Counted from the stretch's first letter, positions 47,745-60,493 are shown. The stretch: DNA of 64,000 nucleotides from Utricularia gibba (GCA_002189035.1 NEEC01000004.1:2356001-2420000), one strand, 5' to 3'. Notes: generated by a model not told the origin, from the letters alone. Made by a program: numbers and translations.

Positions 47745-49890
47745 ACAACACACATCAATCTCAATCAACCCAATGTTGAAGAACAGATGAAGCATGAGAT
47801 TACATAGGGGAGAGACCTTATTGGGATGGAAAGATGAAACTTTTTTGTTGTTTTACGGATCACAAAATGGGTGGTGGTAGAATTTATCGAGTAAAATAAC
47901 CTCTAGCTTGTCAAAGTGGTGATGTTGCTCCATTTCTTAAGGTACAAACATTCAATAGAAATTTGATAATGCTCTTGAAGTTGGTAGCAAGAAAAAGAAA
48001 AGTCCGGCTAGTATTCACAATTTCTTCCAAGACTGTGAGATTGAAGATCTAGAAAATGCTAAAAAGCATGGTAGTGCAGTAGAAAAAACACAAATTCAAG
48101 CTACTTTGAAGAGGTGTTGGGCTGGAAAAATAGAAATAAAAAAGGCCAAATTAGAGGTGGCAAGTTTTTTTATGATACTAGGATACCTAATAATGCCTCT
48201 GCATCAAGGGATTATAAGTCCATGTTTATTGCTGCAATTAAGCTTGAAGATGTATTTGTTCCCCCTATGAAATTTATCTAACATGTATGAAAAAATTGAA
48301 GCAGGAATTCCAATTGTAGATTGATGATATCAAAAGTGGATGGAAAGCAACTAGATGCACAATTATGGATGATGGATGGATAAATAATTCACATCGCACT
48401 TTGATAAATTTCTTGATTTACAGCCCTCATGATACTATATTTTGGTATTTTGTAGATGCCTCTGACATAGCAAAGAATGTTGAAATCTTGTTCTATCTAT
48501 TTAAAGAAGTTGTTGATTGGCTTGGTCATGAGAATGTAGTTCATATGCTAACAGATAATGCTGTGAATTACGTAGATGTTGATAAATTAGTTAATCACCA
48601 CTATCCTTAAATTAATTGATCCTTATGTGTGGTTGTTTGAATTTGATTCTGAAGTATATTGGCAAGTTGGGAGTGTGTAAAAGCTGAAGTTTCTAGAGCT
48701 CAAAGTGCACAAGATTTATTTACAATCATGTGACATTTTTGGCCAAGTTGAGAAAAAAATATGGTTCCAAAGAAATCAAAGAATCATGTGAAACTAGATT
48801 TACATCAACTTTCATTGTAAGTTCACAAATTTAGGCTTTTGCATTTGATTGTGAGTTCATCTCATCTAGGCTTGGTAGAAGTTGCAAAGGAAGAGACATT
48901 GGAACAATGTTACAAATAGGAGATTGTGAAATGATTGTCTAATTATTGTAAGGTGCATGGAACCTTTGATTAAACTCATGAAAATTTTAGATGGAGATAA
49001 AAAAAACCTTCACTTGGGTATGTTTATGAACGAATACACCAAGCTCATAAGTCCATCAAAAGGATCTTTAATTGTGAAAGATAGTTATACTTCATCTTCA
49101 CTAATATTATCAAGGATCGGTGGGATACTCAACTAAAAAAAGATTTCCATGCTGCTGCATATTTTCTAGATCCATGCCTCTAATATCCATTGCATCGAGA
49201 GAAAATGGAAAAGATTATATGTGATGTAATTGATGTTATTATCAAAAGATTAGATGCTCATGTGGATAAGTGTCTGAATGATATAAAATTGTTTGGAGAG
49301 AGATGAGGGAATTTTGGAATGAGAACTACAACAAAGGTAACTAAGATTATGTTACTACTTATTAAGTGTTTTTGTTTTAGATCGTTTGGATTCTTAATTT
49401 CATCCAAATTATTACAATATCCATTTAATTTGAAGGTGATTGGTCGTTTGGTTTTGATCAAGTGCTCCCGAGATAAAAAGTATGATTGTTAAAGTCCTTG
49501 GACAAACTAGTTCGGCCACGGGTTGTAAAAGAAACTGGAGTATGTTTGATCAAATTCATACAAAATTAAGAAATCAATTGGAACATCACAAATTGAATGA
49601 TCTTCTATACATGCATTATAATAAAAAACTGCATGATAGGTATATTAAATTTATATCTTATGCTCTATTTATTTGCATTCTTGAAGATAATAAATTTGTT
49701 GTTATTACAAGTGGCTTAAAAAACCTATTTCTTTTGATCCAATTGATATTGAGAATCTTCATACAAGTTTTTGAAGAGAGACACAAGAATCTTTGTAAAA
49801 CCTTGAGGAGGGAAGTGATCCCTTTTTGGATTATACAGAGACTGAAAGAATGTTTTATGAAGATCTAGGACCTCCTATAATTGAAGAGGA
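47745..49890 (+). mobile_element. hAT transposon relic (DUF659-type transposase)
   Basis: Broken transposase on the plus strand. A BED-like region is near 47830-47950. A clear DUF659 segment at 48365-48610 contains DGWINNSHRTLINFLIYSPH and LTDNAVNYVDVDKLV. Dimerisation-domain sequence appears at 49482-49640 (VLGQTSSATGCKRNWSMFDQ and LEHHKLNDLLYMHYN). Many stops and shifts; termini not found. Confidence 0.8.
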
Positions 49891-50092
49891 AAATATTGTT
49901 CATCTTGAAGTTATTCTGTTTTTTAATATTTGCATTAGTATTTGCTTTGAATTAATCCTTCATCTTTTATATTTTAGTTAAAATGTCTTAAAAGTTTAAC
50001 TTAAGAGTGATGAAGATCTAGATTTCACTTCTTTCACTGTTGCAATTTACTTTAATTAATGATTAATATTTCTTGAAATATTAATAGCAAGT

Positions 50093-51040
50093 GATTTTGT
50101 GTAATATCAAAACATGTTCTTTCATTACTTTTAAGTGTTGTTTTCAGTTACATTAAACTTCACATTCTCATTATTTTCAATTGATTTTGCATCATTCACA
50201 TTAATTTCATTCTTTTGAAGAGAAATTGCATTTTGTAGATTTTTAGGGTATTGCGGATCAATTTTAGGAGAAATCAAGACCCAACAAATTATGGGCTTGA
50301 TGGGCCATAAATCTTAGCTCAAAACTCAGTCAAAGGATAAAGATTTGGACCAACATTTTTGAATAAGATAAAGATTTGAAGATGATATTGAAAGATCTAG
50401 ATAAAAGATTTAGATAGAAAATTTTATCCAAGTCCATCAAGCAAGTTTAATATGAAAATTTGGATCTCCTCTCTTATAAATACCCCACTCTATCAACCAT
50501 TAGAGATGTCTTTGGAGCACTTTTTCTTAACATTTTTTCCTATTTTCGTGTTTATTGTCATGTTAAAGTCAAGCATATGCATGTATATGCTTGTGGCAAA
50601 GGATTTGCAGTAAAGCCTTATTTGCGCAAATCCTATGCATGTAACTGATTTACTATACTTTTCGACATTTAATTTGATGTTTGATTCTGTTTTTCACAAC
50701 GTCTTCTTTATCAATGTGCTCTTTTATAGCACATAAGCCCAAGGGAGTGTGGGGAAAACATAGATTATCATAGAAGGTGAAATGGCTCTAGTTGTGTGGT
50801 TGATTCTATAATTCCTCTAAACAATGGATAATGCTATAATGGTCAATCCTCAAGATTTATACATGTATGGATGAGTTTTGAACAAGGTGAATGCTAGATC
50901 CAAAACCACTTTTATGTTGTTTTTTGAATCTTTTTTTGAAAAAGAAAAATCCAATAAAAATTCCAAGTGGATGCGATCTTATTTTTTAACTTCGAAAGTT
51001 TTTGCACATTTACAGAATTATCATCAATTACCATTAGTTT
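50093..51040 (+). repeat. Dispersed repeat R3, copy 2
   Basis: Aligns with 53252-54408 on the same strand. Shared parts: TGATTTTGTGT start, TTGCGCAA(A/G)TCCT, AACTGATTTACTATA-like, CATTTAATTTGA(T/G)GTTTGATTCT, CCCAAGGGAGTGTGGG-like, GGTTGATTCTATAAT-like, GGATGCGATCTTATTTT-like and TTACAGAATTATCATCAA. TG...CAA ends suggest an LTR, but no primer site follows. Confidence 0.75.
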
Positions 51041-51239
51041 ACCTGCTATTTTTCGAACGCACATTTGCTTAGACATCTTGAGTTGAGACTTTAATTCAAA
51101 TTTGTATACTTGTGCACTAATTTATGAGATGCTATCTTTTGAAATCTTTTAAGATTCGTAAGTCATTGAGAATATTATAATGAATCTATCAGAACATTTA
51201 TAAGTGAAACTCTATGTTATTGTACTTGAAGGAAATATG

Positions 51240-52560
51240 AGAAAAGTGTTGGGAAATGAGGAAAAAACGACTTTCTTAGGGTTTATAGTTGAACTATAGT
51301 CCTCTAAAAAGAGAATGCAAATTAGGTAGAAGCGTAGTTTGACAAACATCAAAAGTAAATTATTTCTATTCTCAAAAAAATCTACTAACTAGAACTTAAT
51401 GTCAAATAAAAATACTAAAGTTGTATCAAATGCAAAATCAAAAGGATATCCCTATTTCAACAAAACAAATCACACTTCAGTGACTTGTTAGAGAAAAAGT
51501 GAATCTGTGTATTCATTGCTTCAAACCATTCCATGAATCAAAGGCATGCTGATTCCGACCTAATGCAATCCACACTCATTGCAAAGAGAAGAGACATGAT
51601 GAAAAGGTTTTAAAATAAAGAAGGGAGAACCAGAATAGATGAGGAATGTGTAACAAACAATTATGCTATCTTACAAAATGAAGTAGAAAATCTCATTCTT
51701 AGATGCTTGCAATTCTAAGTTTGCATTGATGACCTATCAATGAAAACAAACAAAAATATGGTATATCGATGATAGTGCTACCAGTCACATTTGCAAAGAA
51801 TTGAAATTCTTCCCACAATTCATGAAAATACCTAAAGGAAATGTATGGAAAAGATATTATTCACCTACTAGTGGTAGCTGGATTTTTGACAATTGAGAAT
51901 GTTTTCTACGCACCTCAAGTCGTGTAGAATTTACTCAGCCTTGGTCAACTACAAAAAACAAAACTTTGAATTGGAAATACAAATGGAAGGAGTTAAAAAA
52001 AATTGAACCAAAAACTTTCAAAAAAAACTAGAGTGATCATACTTGAAGAAATTAAGATCTGATAACATAAGGGAGTTTTCACCTAAATTATTGAATGAAT
52101 AATGTAATAGTGAAGGCATAACTCGTGAGTTTACAACATGCTAGATGCAAAAAAATGGAGTTATTTAAAGGAAAAACGGAACCATATTAAACATGCCAAG
52201 ATGTCTATTATTTGAAAAGTATATGTTACTACTTTTTAAGGTAGAGGTAGTTGTGGCAAATATCTACCTATTAAATCTACTTTTCTAAGGACTATAAACA
52301 GTAAAACAACATGGTAACTATGATCAGAGAGAAAAATGTATGTTGGTCATATGAAAGCATTTGGTTCCATATGGTATGTACATCTATCAGAAGAAAAGTT
52401 TTCGTTGGATACAAAATCAAAAGGTTTTCAAAGGGACGAGTGTAGCTGGGTATTATTGAGTGTCAAAATCCCACACTCTATATATTATCTTGATCGACCG
52501 AGTGTCACTTTGCCTAAACGATTAGGTGTCACTATGTCTTGATGACCGAGTATGAGGACA
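51240..52560 (+). mobile_element. Copia retrotransposon relic 3 (zinc knuckle to integrase)
   Basis: Plus-strand pieces: a CCHC-like region near 51500-51600 (CIHCFKPFHESKAC), a protease-like VAGFLTIENVFYAPQVV ending NLLSLGQL around 51860-51960, and an integrase/RT linker at 52339-52440 (GHMKAFGSIWYVHLSEEKFS, then DTKSKGF). Strongly decayed. The two R3 copies flank it, but I could not show that they are its LTRs. Confidence 0.6.
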
Positions 52561-53048
52561 TGTAATCCATTGAAAGGTTTTCTCTTAATATGTTTCTCTC
52601 TCTATTCTTCATATTGATTCACGAATAAGAATTTAATTGGGTAAATAGATGTTTCATATTTATTATATGCATAATTGCTTCAATATGATATCAATTTATG
52701 TCAATGATCATGTTGTTCAGTGTGAGATTTGCTAATGCATAAGGAATAGTCATGATGCGAGGGTCTGCTTGCTTATGAACAAGTCACTTACAAATCTTAT
52801 TCATATGACTGAAAACATAAAAAATTTGGCATATTGCATTTTTGTACAACTCTCTTTCCTATAAGGGCATGGGTTGATGATGGTAGGTGTCTTTGATGAG
52901 ATAAAACACATTATTGTTGTAGACAATTTTCATTGGAAGTATTTAGATTTTGTTAGTTGGCCTATTTGGTATTCATGAGTGGATCTATGTTCTCTGATGA
53001 AGGCCATAAGATTGTGGATTGTGGAGAATTGCCAATCCGCTACCTCAT

Positions 53049-53243
53049 TCAGCTTACATCGCATTTCATAACTATTAAGTGAGGGATCAAGTCTCCATCA
53101 TCAACATCTCCAATAGTAGCTAAGGTATCTACAAAACACTTGAATTTGAGAAGGTAATCATTAGGTTCTTCGTCAAATGGTCTTTGAATCTTAACAAGTT
53201 TGTACAATATGGCATAATGTTGTTCCTTCAATATTTTGAACAT
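53049..53243 (-). pseudogene. Retrotransposon gag-like fragment
   Basis: 64 codons with LVKIQRPFDEEPNDYLLKF and VDTLATIGDVDD, resembling gag of plant LTR retrotransposons. The R3 copy at 53252 probably interrupts this element; a decayed primer-like site TGGTATAAGAG (minus, 54760-54772) may mark its start. Confidence 0.4.
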
Positions 53244-53251
53244 TAATAATT

Positions 53252-54408
53252 GATTTTGTGTTACTTATATTTATTCTTTTTAGAACCCACTTGGTTGAGT
53301 TTTGTGTCCTTTTTATCTCATTTTCCTTATGTTTTTAAAAGAATTTTATATCTTTCATGACGCTTTGATCTTTTTGGAGAAAAAATGTGTTTTGTGATTT
53401 TTTAAGATAATTTTGGTATAATTTGGAGGATTATCAAGTTGACTTGAGTGAAGGAAAAGATTTTGTCTATTCGAATGAAGACCCAGTCAAAGATTCTTGA
53501 ATAAGATTTGCATCTTATCTTAGAAAATTTGGATATTATCCTAGAAGATCTGTATCACATCTTAGAAGATCCGAATAGAAGATTTGATATATGTCCATCA
53601 AGAAAACCCAACAAATACTCACCATTATATAATGACTAGAAATCGAAGATCGAAGAGGGGGAGATAGTTTTAGGGTTTAGAGTCGAGTCTAACATATTTT
53701 GGATTTTTTTCCATTCGTTTTCATCAACTTTTGTTATTTAGAGTCGAGCATGTGTGTGAGCGCTTGCAGCTAAGAATCTGCGCTAAAGCCTTGTTTGCGC
53801 AAGTCCTGTCGTGTGACTGTCTTACTATATTTTTCAGCATTTAATTTGAGGTTTGATTCTATTTTTTGCAACGTTTTCTTTACCAGCATAATCTTTAGTA
53901 TCATATAATCCTAAGGGAGCGTGGGAAAATCAAAGATTGGCCTCAAACAACAAAGAAGAAGGGCTGAATAGGACATCATTGGTAAGCGATATTCTATCTC
54001 ATCTATCTGAGAGGTGAGAGGTGTAGAGATTACATTTGGATGTGGGGAAAACATGGGTTATCACTAGAGATGAAATAGCTCTAATAGCGTGGTTAATTCC
54101 ATAATCCCACAAAACAAGGGACAGCGCTATAACGGTCACCAAGTAGTACTACTTTAGAATAACACCTACAAAACTTACACAAGTCAGTCTTCAAGGTTGG
54201 CATACACACAAGGACGAGTTTTAAACATGATGAATTCTAGATCCAAGGCAACTTTTCTTATTGTTTTTAAAACCAAATCTTTTTTTTGTTTTTAGTCTTT
54301 TTTAGTCTTTGTTTAAAAAGAGAATTTCAATAATAATTCTCTATGGATGCGATCTAATTTTATTATTTCGACAGTTTTTGTGTACTTGCAGAATTACCAT
54401 CAACCATA
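53252..54408 (+). repeat. Dispersed repeat R3, copy 3 (longest)
   Basis: About 1.16 kb, same orientation as copy 2, with an extra internal segment around 53930-54050. No coding frame. Confidence 0.75.
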
Positions 54409-55249
54409 CACATCACAAAGAGTATCTTATAACAATAGGTACATCACACCCTATTTATGAGTAGCCAAGATTCTCTAGAGAAGATGATCAAAAGACCACT
54501 CTTTTACATATTCTTCTATTTAAATTGTTGGATTGGTTGATGTTTGACGTCTAGGGGTAGCAATTAATTGCTTAGATGATTGAATCTCTTCAATAAAATG
54601 AACAAACATTCCTTGATATTTAGCAAGCTGGATTGTCATTTGCTTACATAGATGATAAATGGTATTGTTGATTTTCAAGGTGATGAAAATGAACAAACAA
54701 GAGGGTAGAAATGTGAAAAAGTGGGGTTCAAGAGGACAACGAAATACGAAGAGTTGTTAACTCTTATACCAATAGGAAAAACAATATAAAAATGATGAAA
54801 AAGGCAATGAACCTCAAGAGCGGCACTGGAAATGGAATGGTATTCAAAGATTGATCAAGAATGATTACAAGTTAAACCATAAATAGAAGTAAAGAAAGTG
54901 GTTTGAGATTCACAAAATCCTACAAAATTAGAGAACTATCCTAGATCATGAGCTTGAATAAATGGAAATATATCTCAGTGAATGTTCAAAAAAGATTATG
55001 GTGAGCATGTGCATTGAGTGATGATTTGAATGAGTACAATAAACTTAACCTATCGAACAACTATTGTATCCCGAATGAAAAATGCATTTGCTCCTTATTA
55101 ATTCCTTTCTTACTTCTTACTTCAACCTTATTCTTCCACTGAATGTTTTCTTCATTATCATCATGGTCGGATCTCTGCAATGAGCATTTGGAAGAGAACC
55201 CATTCAAGTTAGATTCGTAGCCATGGGCAAGTAATATACAAGGAGGCAC
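54409..55249. other. Probable LTR retrotransposon remnant, minus strand
   Basis: Contains a primer-site-like TGGTATAAGAG on the minus strand near 54771 and gag-like short frames below it. The DNA from 54780 to 55249 may be the decayed 5' LTR. No firm gene. Confidence 0.35.
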
Positions 55250-55257
55250 CCAATGCA

Positions 55258-57919
55258 CAAAGACGGAGCTATGAGGGGGGACGGGAAGGCGATGGTAGTT
55301 GCTGTCTCACCCATTTTTTATGAAAAAAGTTTTAGTATATAATAATTATTGTATATAAAAAAGCTTATTGATTGACTTAGTGACTCAAAATTGATTGAGG
55401 TTTAAAGTTTCGATGGAAGCCGAAAAGTTATATGCTTTTCAAGCAATTGCATTTAATGACATGATGAGAGTTCACATTCGACTAACAGGTGCAATGTTTT
55501 GGAGATGATAAGCTACACAAGTATGTTTAACAGTGAAGTTGCTACTATTATTCTTGAAAATGCTCACAAAATGGATCATATACTTCCCCTACAATTCACA
55601 AAGAGATACTTTCTCACTATGCATTAAAATTCAAAGATTCATATGTTTAGAGATTGATGCTTTGAAATTTTGTATTATGATGAATCTCGAGATGAATCGG
55701 AGTAGGAAGCAAATGGCCATTGTGTTAAAATTTGTAAATGGTGATGGTTTTCTCGAAAAAAATTCTTTGATACTGGCTATGTGAAAAATACTAATAAATG
55801 GATAATATGCATGTCGTTGAATAAAATGCTAATTTCTCTACTAAATAAATTTATAAGTCTAATTTACACTCAATCATAAAATAAATACAAAAAAAGTGGA
55901 TTAGGTTTGAATACAAGAAGCTTTGTGTTTGTCATGTGAAGACTAATACATTTTGTTTTTATCATGATAAAAGATTAAATCTAAGCTAGTACCAATGCAA
56001 ATCTCTGATAAAATATAGTAAAGAAATAAACACTAACAAAATGTAAACAATTCAACATAGAATGTTAAATCGTTGCGATATACTCCTGGTTGGAAGTAAT
56101 ATTTGTGATAAACAAAAGAAATCTTCAAAGGTGAACTTGGTAAGTGGTTTATTCTTCTATCTTCATCATTCTTGTGCAATTTTCTTCCTAGATCTCCTTC
56201 TGAGAGCTCCTTACATGTTTTCGAAGTTCCAAGAAATTTTCTCTCATCCCATCTTATCCAAAAATCTGCTTTCTCATCTTTTTGGAATTAAGTTTTTTCT
56301 ATTTCCTTCCTTTTGTCCCATTTTCCTACCACCTTTATTGTTAATCACAAAACACCAAACTGTTTAATAAAATCCTAATTTTATAATATAATATTACTCA
56401 TCTTTTAGGTTCAAAACACTGAAAAATTGTGTGTTATCAAATACTCAATCAGTGATGTTAAATAAAGAGAGATGTGATGTTCTATCTTATCATAATCTAA
56501 GCATACAAGATATTCGAGGACAAGAATATAATAGTGTGCATGGAGAGTGGAATGGTTCACAAGCATCGATCTTAGATGAATGCCCTTATGAATATTACGT
56601 TCATTACTTTGTTCTTAGATTACAATTAGTATTGGTAACAATAGCAAAAAGTATCATCCCTATTGAAAATTTCTTTTCATATATCATGTTGATCATTAAC
56701 TTAATTTCATCTTTTAAACATCAAGATCAATTGCAAAGTGCTAGATTACTGAAAATTAAAGAATTGACCTATGTTGGTGAGCTTGAAAAAGATACTGAAA
56801 AAATCAAATTAGTAGCCAATAATGCCCTAGTAAAACACGTTGGTGTTCTCATTTTAAATCTCTTATTAGTCTACTTGAAATGTTTAATCCAATTATTCAT
56901 GTGTCAGAAGATATAATAGATTATAAGCGCTCTGTTTCATCAAGATCATCAGCTAAAGGAGCTTGTGAGGTAAGATTATTTTTTGAATTTGTGTTTATCT
57001 TGCATTTCATGATAAATTGAGAAAGACAAAAGATCCATGTAGAATATTACAGCATAGAGATCAGGATATATTGAATGCTATTGATTTAGTTGAATATGCT
57101 AAAGAAATCATTCATGGTTTCCAAGAAAATGGATGGAATGAACTGTTAGAAAATGTAAATAAGTTTTAAATGATTCATGATATAGATATTCTTGATATAG
57201 ATGATATTTCTCAAACAAGTAAAGGTCATCCTAGAAAATCTTATTCTGTTACATATGAATATTATTATCGAGATATTTACAAGCACTATAGACTGCATAT
57301 TAGAAGAGATGAGAAGTAGATTTAATGAAAAGGTAGTTGAATTGTTTAAATCGTGTTCAGCTATGAGCCCTAAGGATGGTTATGAATAATGTGATTTTCA
57401 CAAAATTTATGATTAGTTGAAAAGTTCTATCCAACTTATTTTATAGATAAAAAAAAAGTACAATTAAGATATCAATTAGGGCTTTTTGGATGTGATGTTA
57501 AGAGAAATTTCAGTGTCATCTTAAATCTCTCTGCATTGTATCGAATTATGGCAAAATCTAGGAAGTCAGTGAATTATTATTTTGTTGATAGGTTGATTCA
57601 ACTTGTTTTGACTCTTTCAATTTCGATATCAATATCTAAATGTGCATTTTCAGTGATAAAAATTGTGAAGGATCGATTGTGGAATAAAATGGAAAATAAT
57701 TTTTTATCTAGTTCATTGAATATGTATACTAAAAAAAATATTAATCGTGATTTTGGTGTTGATAGTTTCATAAATGAATTTGAAAATATGAAAAGCTGTA
57801 AATTACAATTTATATTATGTTAAATGTATTGTTTTTGAAAATTTATTTTTATATAATGCTATATTGTAATATTGGTATTTAGTCGCTCCTTCTTCTATAA
57901 AATCATGCCTCCGTCCCTG
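55258..57919 (+). mobile_element. hAT transposon relic with ends (DUF4371-type transposase)
   Basis: Ends CAAAGACGGAGCTATGA (55258) and, on the minus strand, CAGGGACGGAGGCATGA (from 57919) agree at 13 of 17 bases, and flanks CCAATGCA/CCAATATG agree at 5 of 8. Plus-strand transposase fragments in order: QMAIVLKFVNGDGFLEKN (55720), then after an AT-rich insertion (about 55790-56430) DIRGQEYNSVHGEWNGSQA and CPYEYYVHYFVLRLQLVL (56490-56640), DCILEEMRSRFNEKVVELF (57290) and the dimerisation part with VKDRLWNKMENNFL (57660-57710). This is the TTF-type/DUF4371 hAT group. Stops and shifts inactivate it. Confidence 0.85.
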
Positions 57920-58230
57920 CCAATATGGATGATATGTTGTTGATTGTAAGCGTGAGCATCACAATGACTCGTGCACAGTGGAGACTCTCAGTAATTTTAG
58001 GGTGGCTGCCGGGGGAATTTGATTATGTTTCACTTGTAAATACTGAGAATTGCTATGCTGTCATATGACAAGCTAACTGATGTGTGGGATGATTTATATC
58101 GAGTCCCCATAGACAACGGCATCATTTTCATAGGACAGAACGTGAATGGATGCCCTTAATCATCGATCAGCTCAAGTAGCAACCTTTTGATGTACATTGA
58201 GTTCACGATTGTGTTGGCAGCAAATATTTC

Positions 58231-59151
58231 TTACCTGATAGTGATGTAGCGGTTTGTGCCATGTTTCGCCCAGTGCTCTTTAAGATCAACAGGGTTGGAT
58301 AGATCATGCCCATTTTCTGCCAGCCTGCTGAGAAGCTTACCGAATGCGCTTCCGCTCATCTTACGGCCGCCAACCCGAGCATGTCTCTTGTTCGGTAAAG
58401 CAGGGAGTGGATACATGGATAGATTCATGGTGCAGCAAGATGATTGCCAGCCTCCGCTTCCCCATTTATAGCATGGTCTCACAACACCGGTGCAGGAACA
58501 GACAGGGACAGGCATTGTGGTCTCATCAAACGCAACCTGGTGCTGCTCCTGCCAGTCTTGCTTGCAAGGAGCAATTAGACGATTGCTGCTGTCATGTCCC
58601 TCCTGTTTAATCACCCTCTTCGATGCCTTGGATGCCTTCTTTGAAGCACTGGCAATATGCTTCATCTCCCTTGGATGTTTCCCACGATGGGGGTTCATGG
58701 ATGGTGGCTCGATGGAAAGGGAGGAGGAGTCGTATTGGGGCTCAACGATACGAGGTTGAATGTGCTTTACTCCATGCCGGCACTGAAGAGTGGCGATGGC
58801 ATTGTCCCTTTCCAAAATAGCGGTGTTACGTTCAGCTATAGCTGCATCTCTGTGCAGAATAGCCATGTCTCTTTCAGCCAAGGCAGTTTTCTTCTCAGAA
58901 ATGGCTAAGTTTCTCTCCTGGATAGCAGCATCTCTTTCGGCCATGATCCCCGTTATATGTATCATTGACGGATGTTGCTGCTGCATTAACCACTGCGAAC
59001 AACACATCAGACTCGAAGTTTATGTGTTCACCCAAATGCCAAGGCAAGCCACAGACAAATAAACTGAAAGAGTTTGATGTACTTGACACTGAGCCTGAGG
59101 AGGAGGTTTATGCCCTCCATTTTCACAGTGCCCAGTCCCATTCTCATCCAT
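58231..59151 (-). CDS. BPC: BARLEY B RECOMBINANT/BASIC PENTACYSTEINE (GAGA-binding) factor, group II, 276 aa
   Basis: Nuclear factor that binds GA-repeat DNA and recruits Polycomb and other regulators to homeotic and hormone genes. Two coding exons: 59151-59083 (23 codons) and 58992-58231, joined in phase 0 to read ...QCQ/WLMQ. Residues 40-90 form the alanine-zipper coiled coil typical of group II (repeats of [20 protein letters not shown]). A Lys-rich basic segment (132-152) probably carries the nuclear signal. The C-terminal BPC domain (about 184-276) has the five conserved Cys (C188, C190, C197, C209, C210), [12 protein letters not shown], the RxGGRKMSG block and the invariant [10 protein letters not shown] ending. 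It is a little shorter than Arabidopsis BPC4 or BPC6. A 991-bp intron splits the leader. Confidence 0.95.
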
Positions 59152-59162
59152 CAACAAAATCT

Positions 59163-60153
59163 CTACACCCACAGATATGAAGAAAGTTTAGCATAACAAA
59201 AATCAGGAAACATAGAAATTGACCAGCAGGTGAACCAACACTTGGAACCAGAAGAAATCATGAAGAAATTCATTCATGCATCCACCCCCAAATCTCTCAA
59301 GAACAACAACCAGAAATATCCTTTTTTATTCTGGATCCATCATTTGGCACCCCACCTTTTTTCCCTTTTTCAATTTCCCGCACCCAGAAGACAATAACAA
59401 TAAAAAGAGCAGAATGCATGTTTCTTTCAATTGCCTTGGCACTCTCACACACACACACAAAGAAGTGGACCTTGGCGACCCTGTGTTTCCTTTTTAACAA
59501 TTGATTGTGGTGGTTGGAGCCTGGCATTAATCATGTGATTTCCTTATTTTCCTACCATTCATTATTTCATTGAGATTCCACTTCCCGATAATCAAAATGT
59601 TGATTATATTAGAATATTACTGATATAACGTCGACAGTTGCGTTCGCTAAAAAGAGGTTAACTGTTATTCATTGAATCAAACTGCTGAATGATGTAACTT
59701 TTTTTCATGCAAATACAAAAGTGAACATTAAATTAGTTTCCCTATGGAATAAATATTACACTCGTGAAAATCGTTTCGGCCCAATATCATACTCTTGGGC
59801 CCTTAATGGGTCTCAGTTTACACGTGGGCCCCCAATTACTACAACTTGCATCCGCAGTCTGGATGGTTACATTTTCAGTGAACAAACACACTGCAAGTGT
59901 ACAAGACCTTTTTTTTAATTTTAATTTGGTAATAAGTAAATAAAATCATTTGAATGGGACCGGGGCGGGGAGCGAGTGTTTAGTGGTGCCGTGCCATAAA
60001 GGTGTGGGTGGACCCCACCGCCCCAACCCCAATATAATATAATACTAATAACTCCCGTCCCGGGTTTCTGTGCCAAGAAAATGAGGATCCAAACCTCACC
60101 TCTGCGGCTTGGGCAACAAACATTCCAATGAAACCAACCTTAAAGTCACTTAC
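59163..60153 (-). other. Leader intron of the BPC gene
   Basis: On the gene's strand a donor GAGTAAGT (exon end 60154) and an acceptor GGGTGTAG (exon start 59162, 11 nt before the ATG) bound a 991-bp intron. It explains the GC-rich, gene-free stretch around 59940-60010. Other acceptors nearby are possible. Leader introns are common in plant regulatory genes. Confidence 0.55.
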
Positions 60154-60184
60154 TCTAGCATGGATGATGTCATCTTCTCCAATT

Positions 60185-60190
60185 TCACAT
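60185..60190 (-). promoter_or_regulatory. Minimal start-stop uORF (ATGTGA) in the BPC leader
   Basis: The first ATG in the predicted leader is followed directly by TGA, a form known to stall ribosomes in some plant mRNAs. A further ATG about 12 nt downstream opens a short frame that would cross the leader splice site. Confidence 0.35.
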
Positions 60191-60383
60191 AGCAAAAGGG
60201 AAAGGGTGTTGTCGTTATCAGAGTTAACCCAAATGCCCCCTCCCCAACGAGTCCGGCGACCACCCTCGTACGGAAGGACAGTGTCTAGCGAGCGGTTGTC
60301 TTCAGCCAGTCAGTGAGTCATCGAAATGAGTCGATGAGAGGAGAAAGGGGGAGGGAACTGGAAGGGAGAGGGGAGAAATAAAT

Positions 60384-60389
60384 TTATAG
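60384..60389 (-). promoter_or_regulatory. TATA box of the BPC gene
   Basis: CTATAAAT on the minus strand; predicts transcription start near 60355 with a CT-rich leader. Confidence 0.55.
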
Positions 60390-60462
60390 GTAAGATTCCG
60401 TCCCAGTCCCAGTCCAGTTTTGAAGGAAGTGTGTAGCGTGGGGCGGGCCCTAGAGGTAGCCG

Positions 60463-60493
60463 CCCCTCCTCCCCTCTCCTCTCCTCTCCTCTC
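60463..60493 (-). promoter_or_regulatory. GA-rich tract in the BPC promoter
   Basis: On the gene's strand this reads as GAGAGG/GAGGA repeats, 75-110 bp upstream of the TATA box. BPC proteins bind GA repeats, so this is a candidate site for self-regulation. A second purine-rich tract on the opposite strand (60332-60380) overlaps the predicted start. Confidence 0.55.

Noticed and set aside
50093-54408. R3 pair as the LTRs of one complete element
   Set aside because: No primer site after the left copy, no polypurine tract before the right copy, and opposite-strand gag beside it.
58256-59062. Plus-strand frames opposite the BPC gene
   Set aside because: They mirror the repeated AERDAAI codons of the BPC coiled coil and have no independent features.
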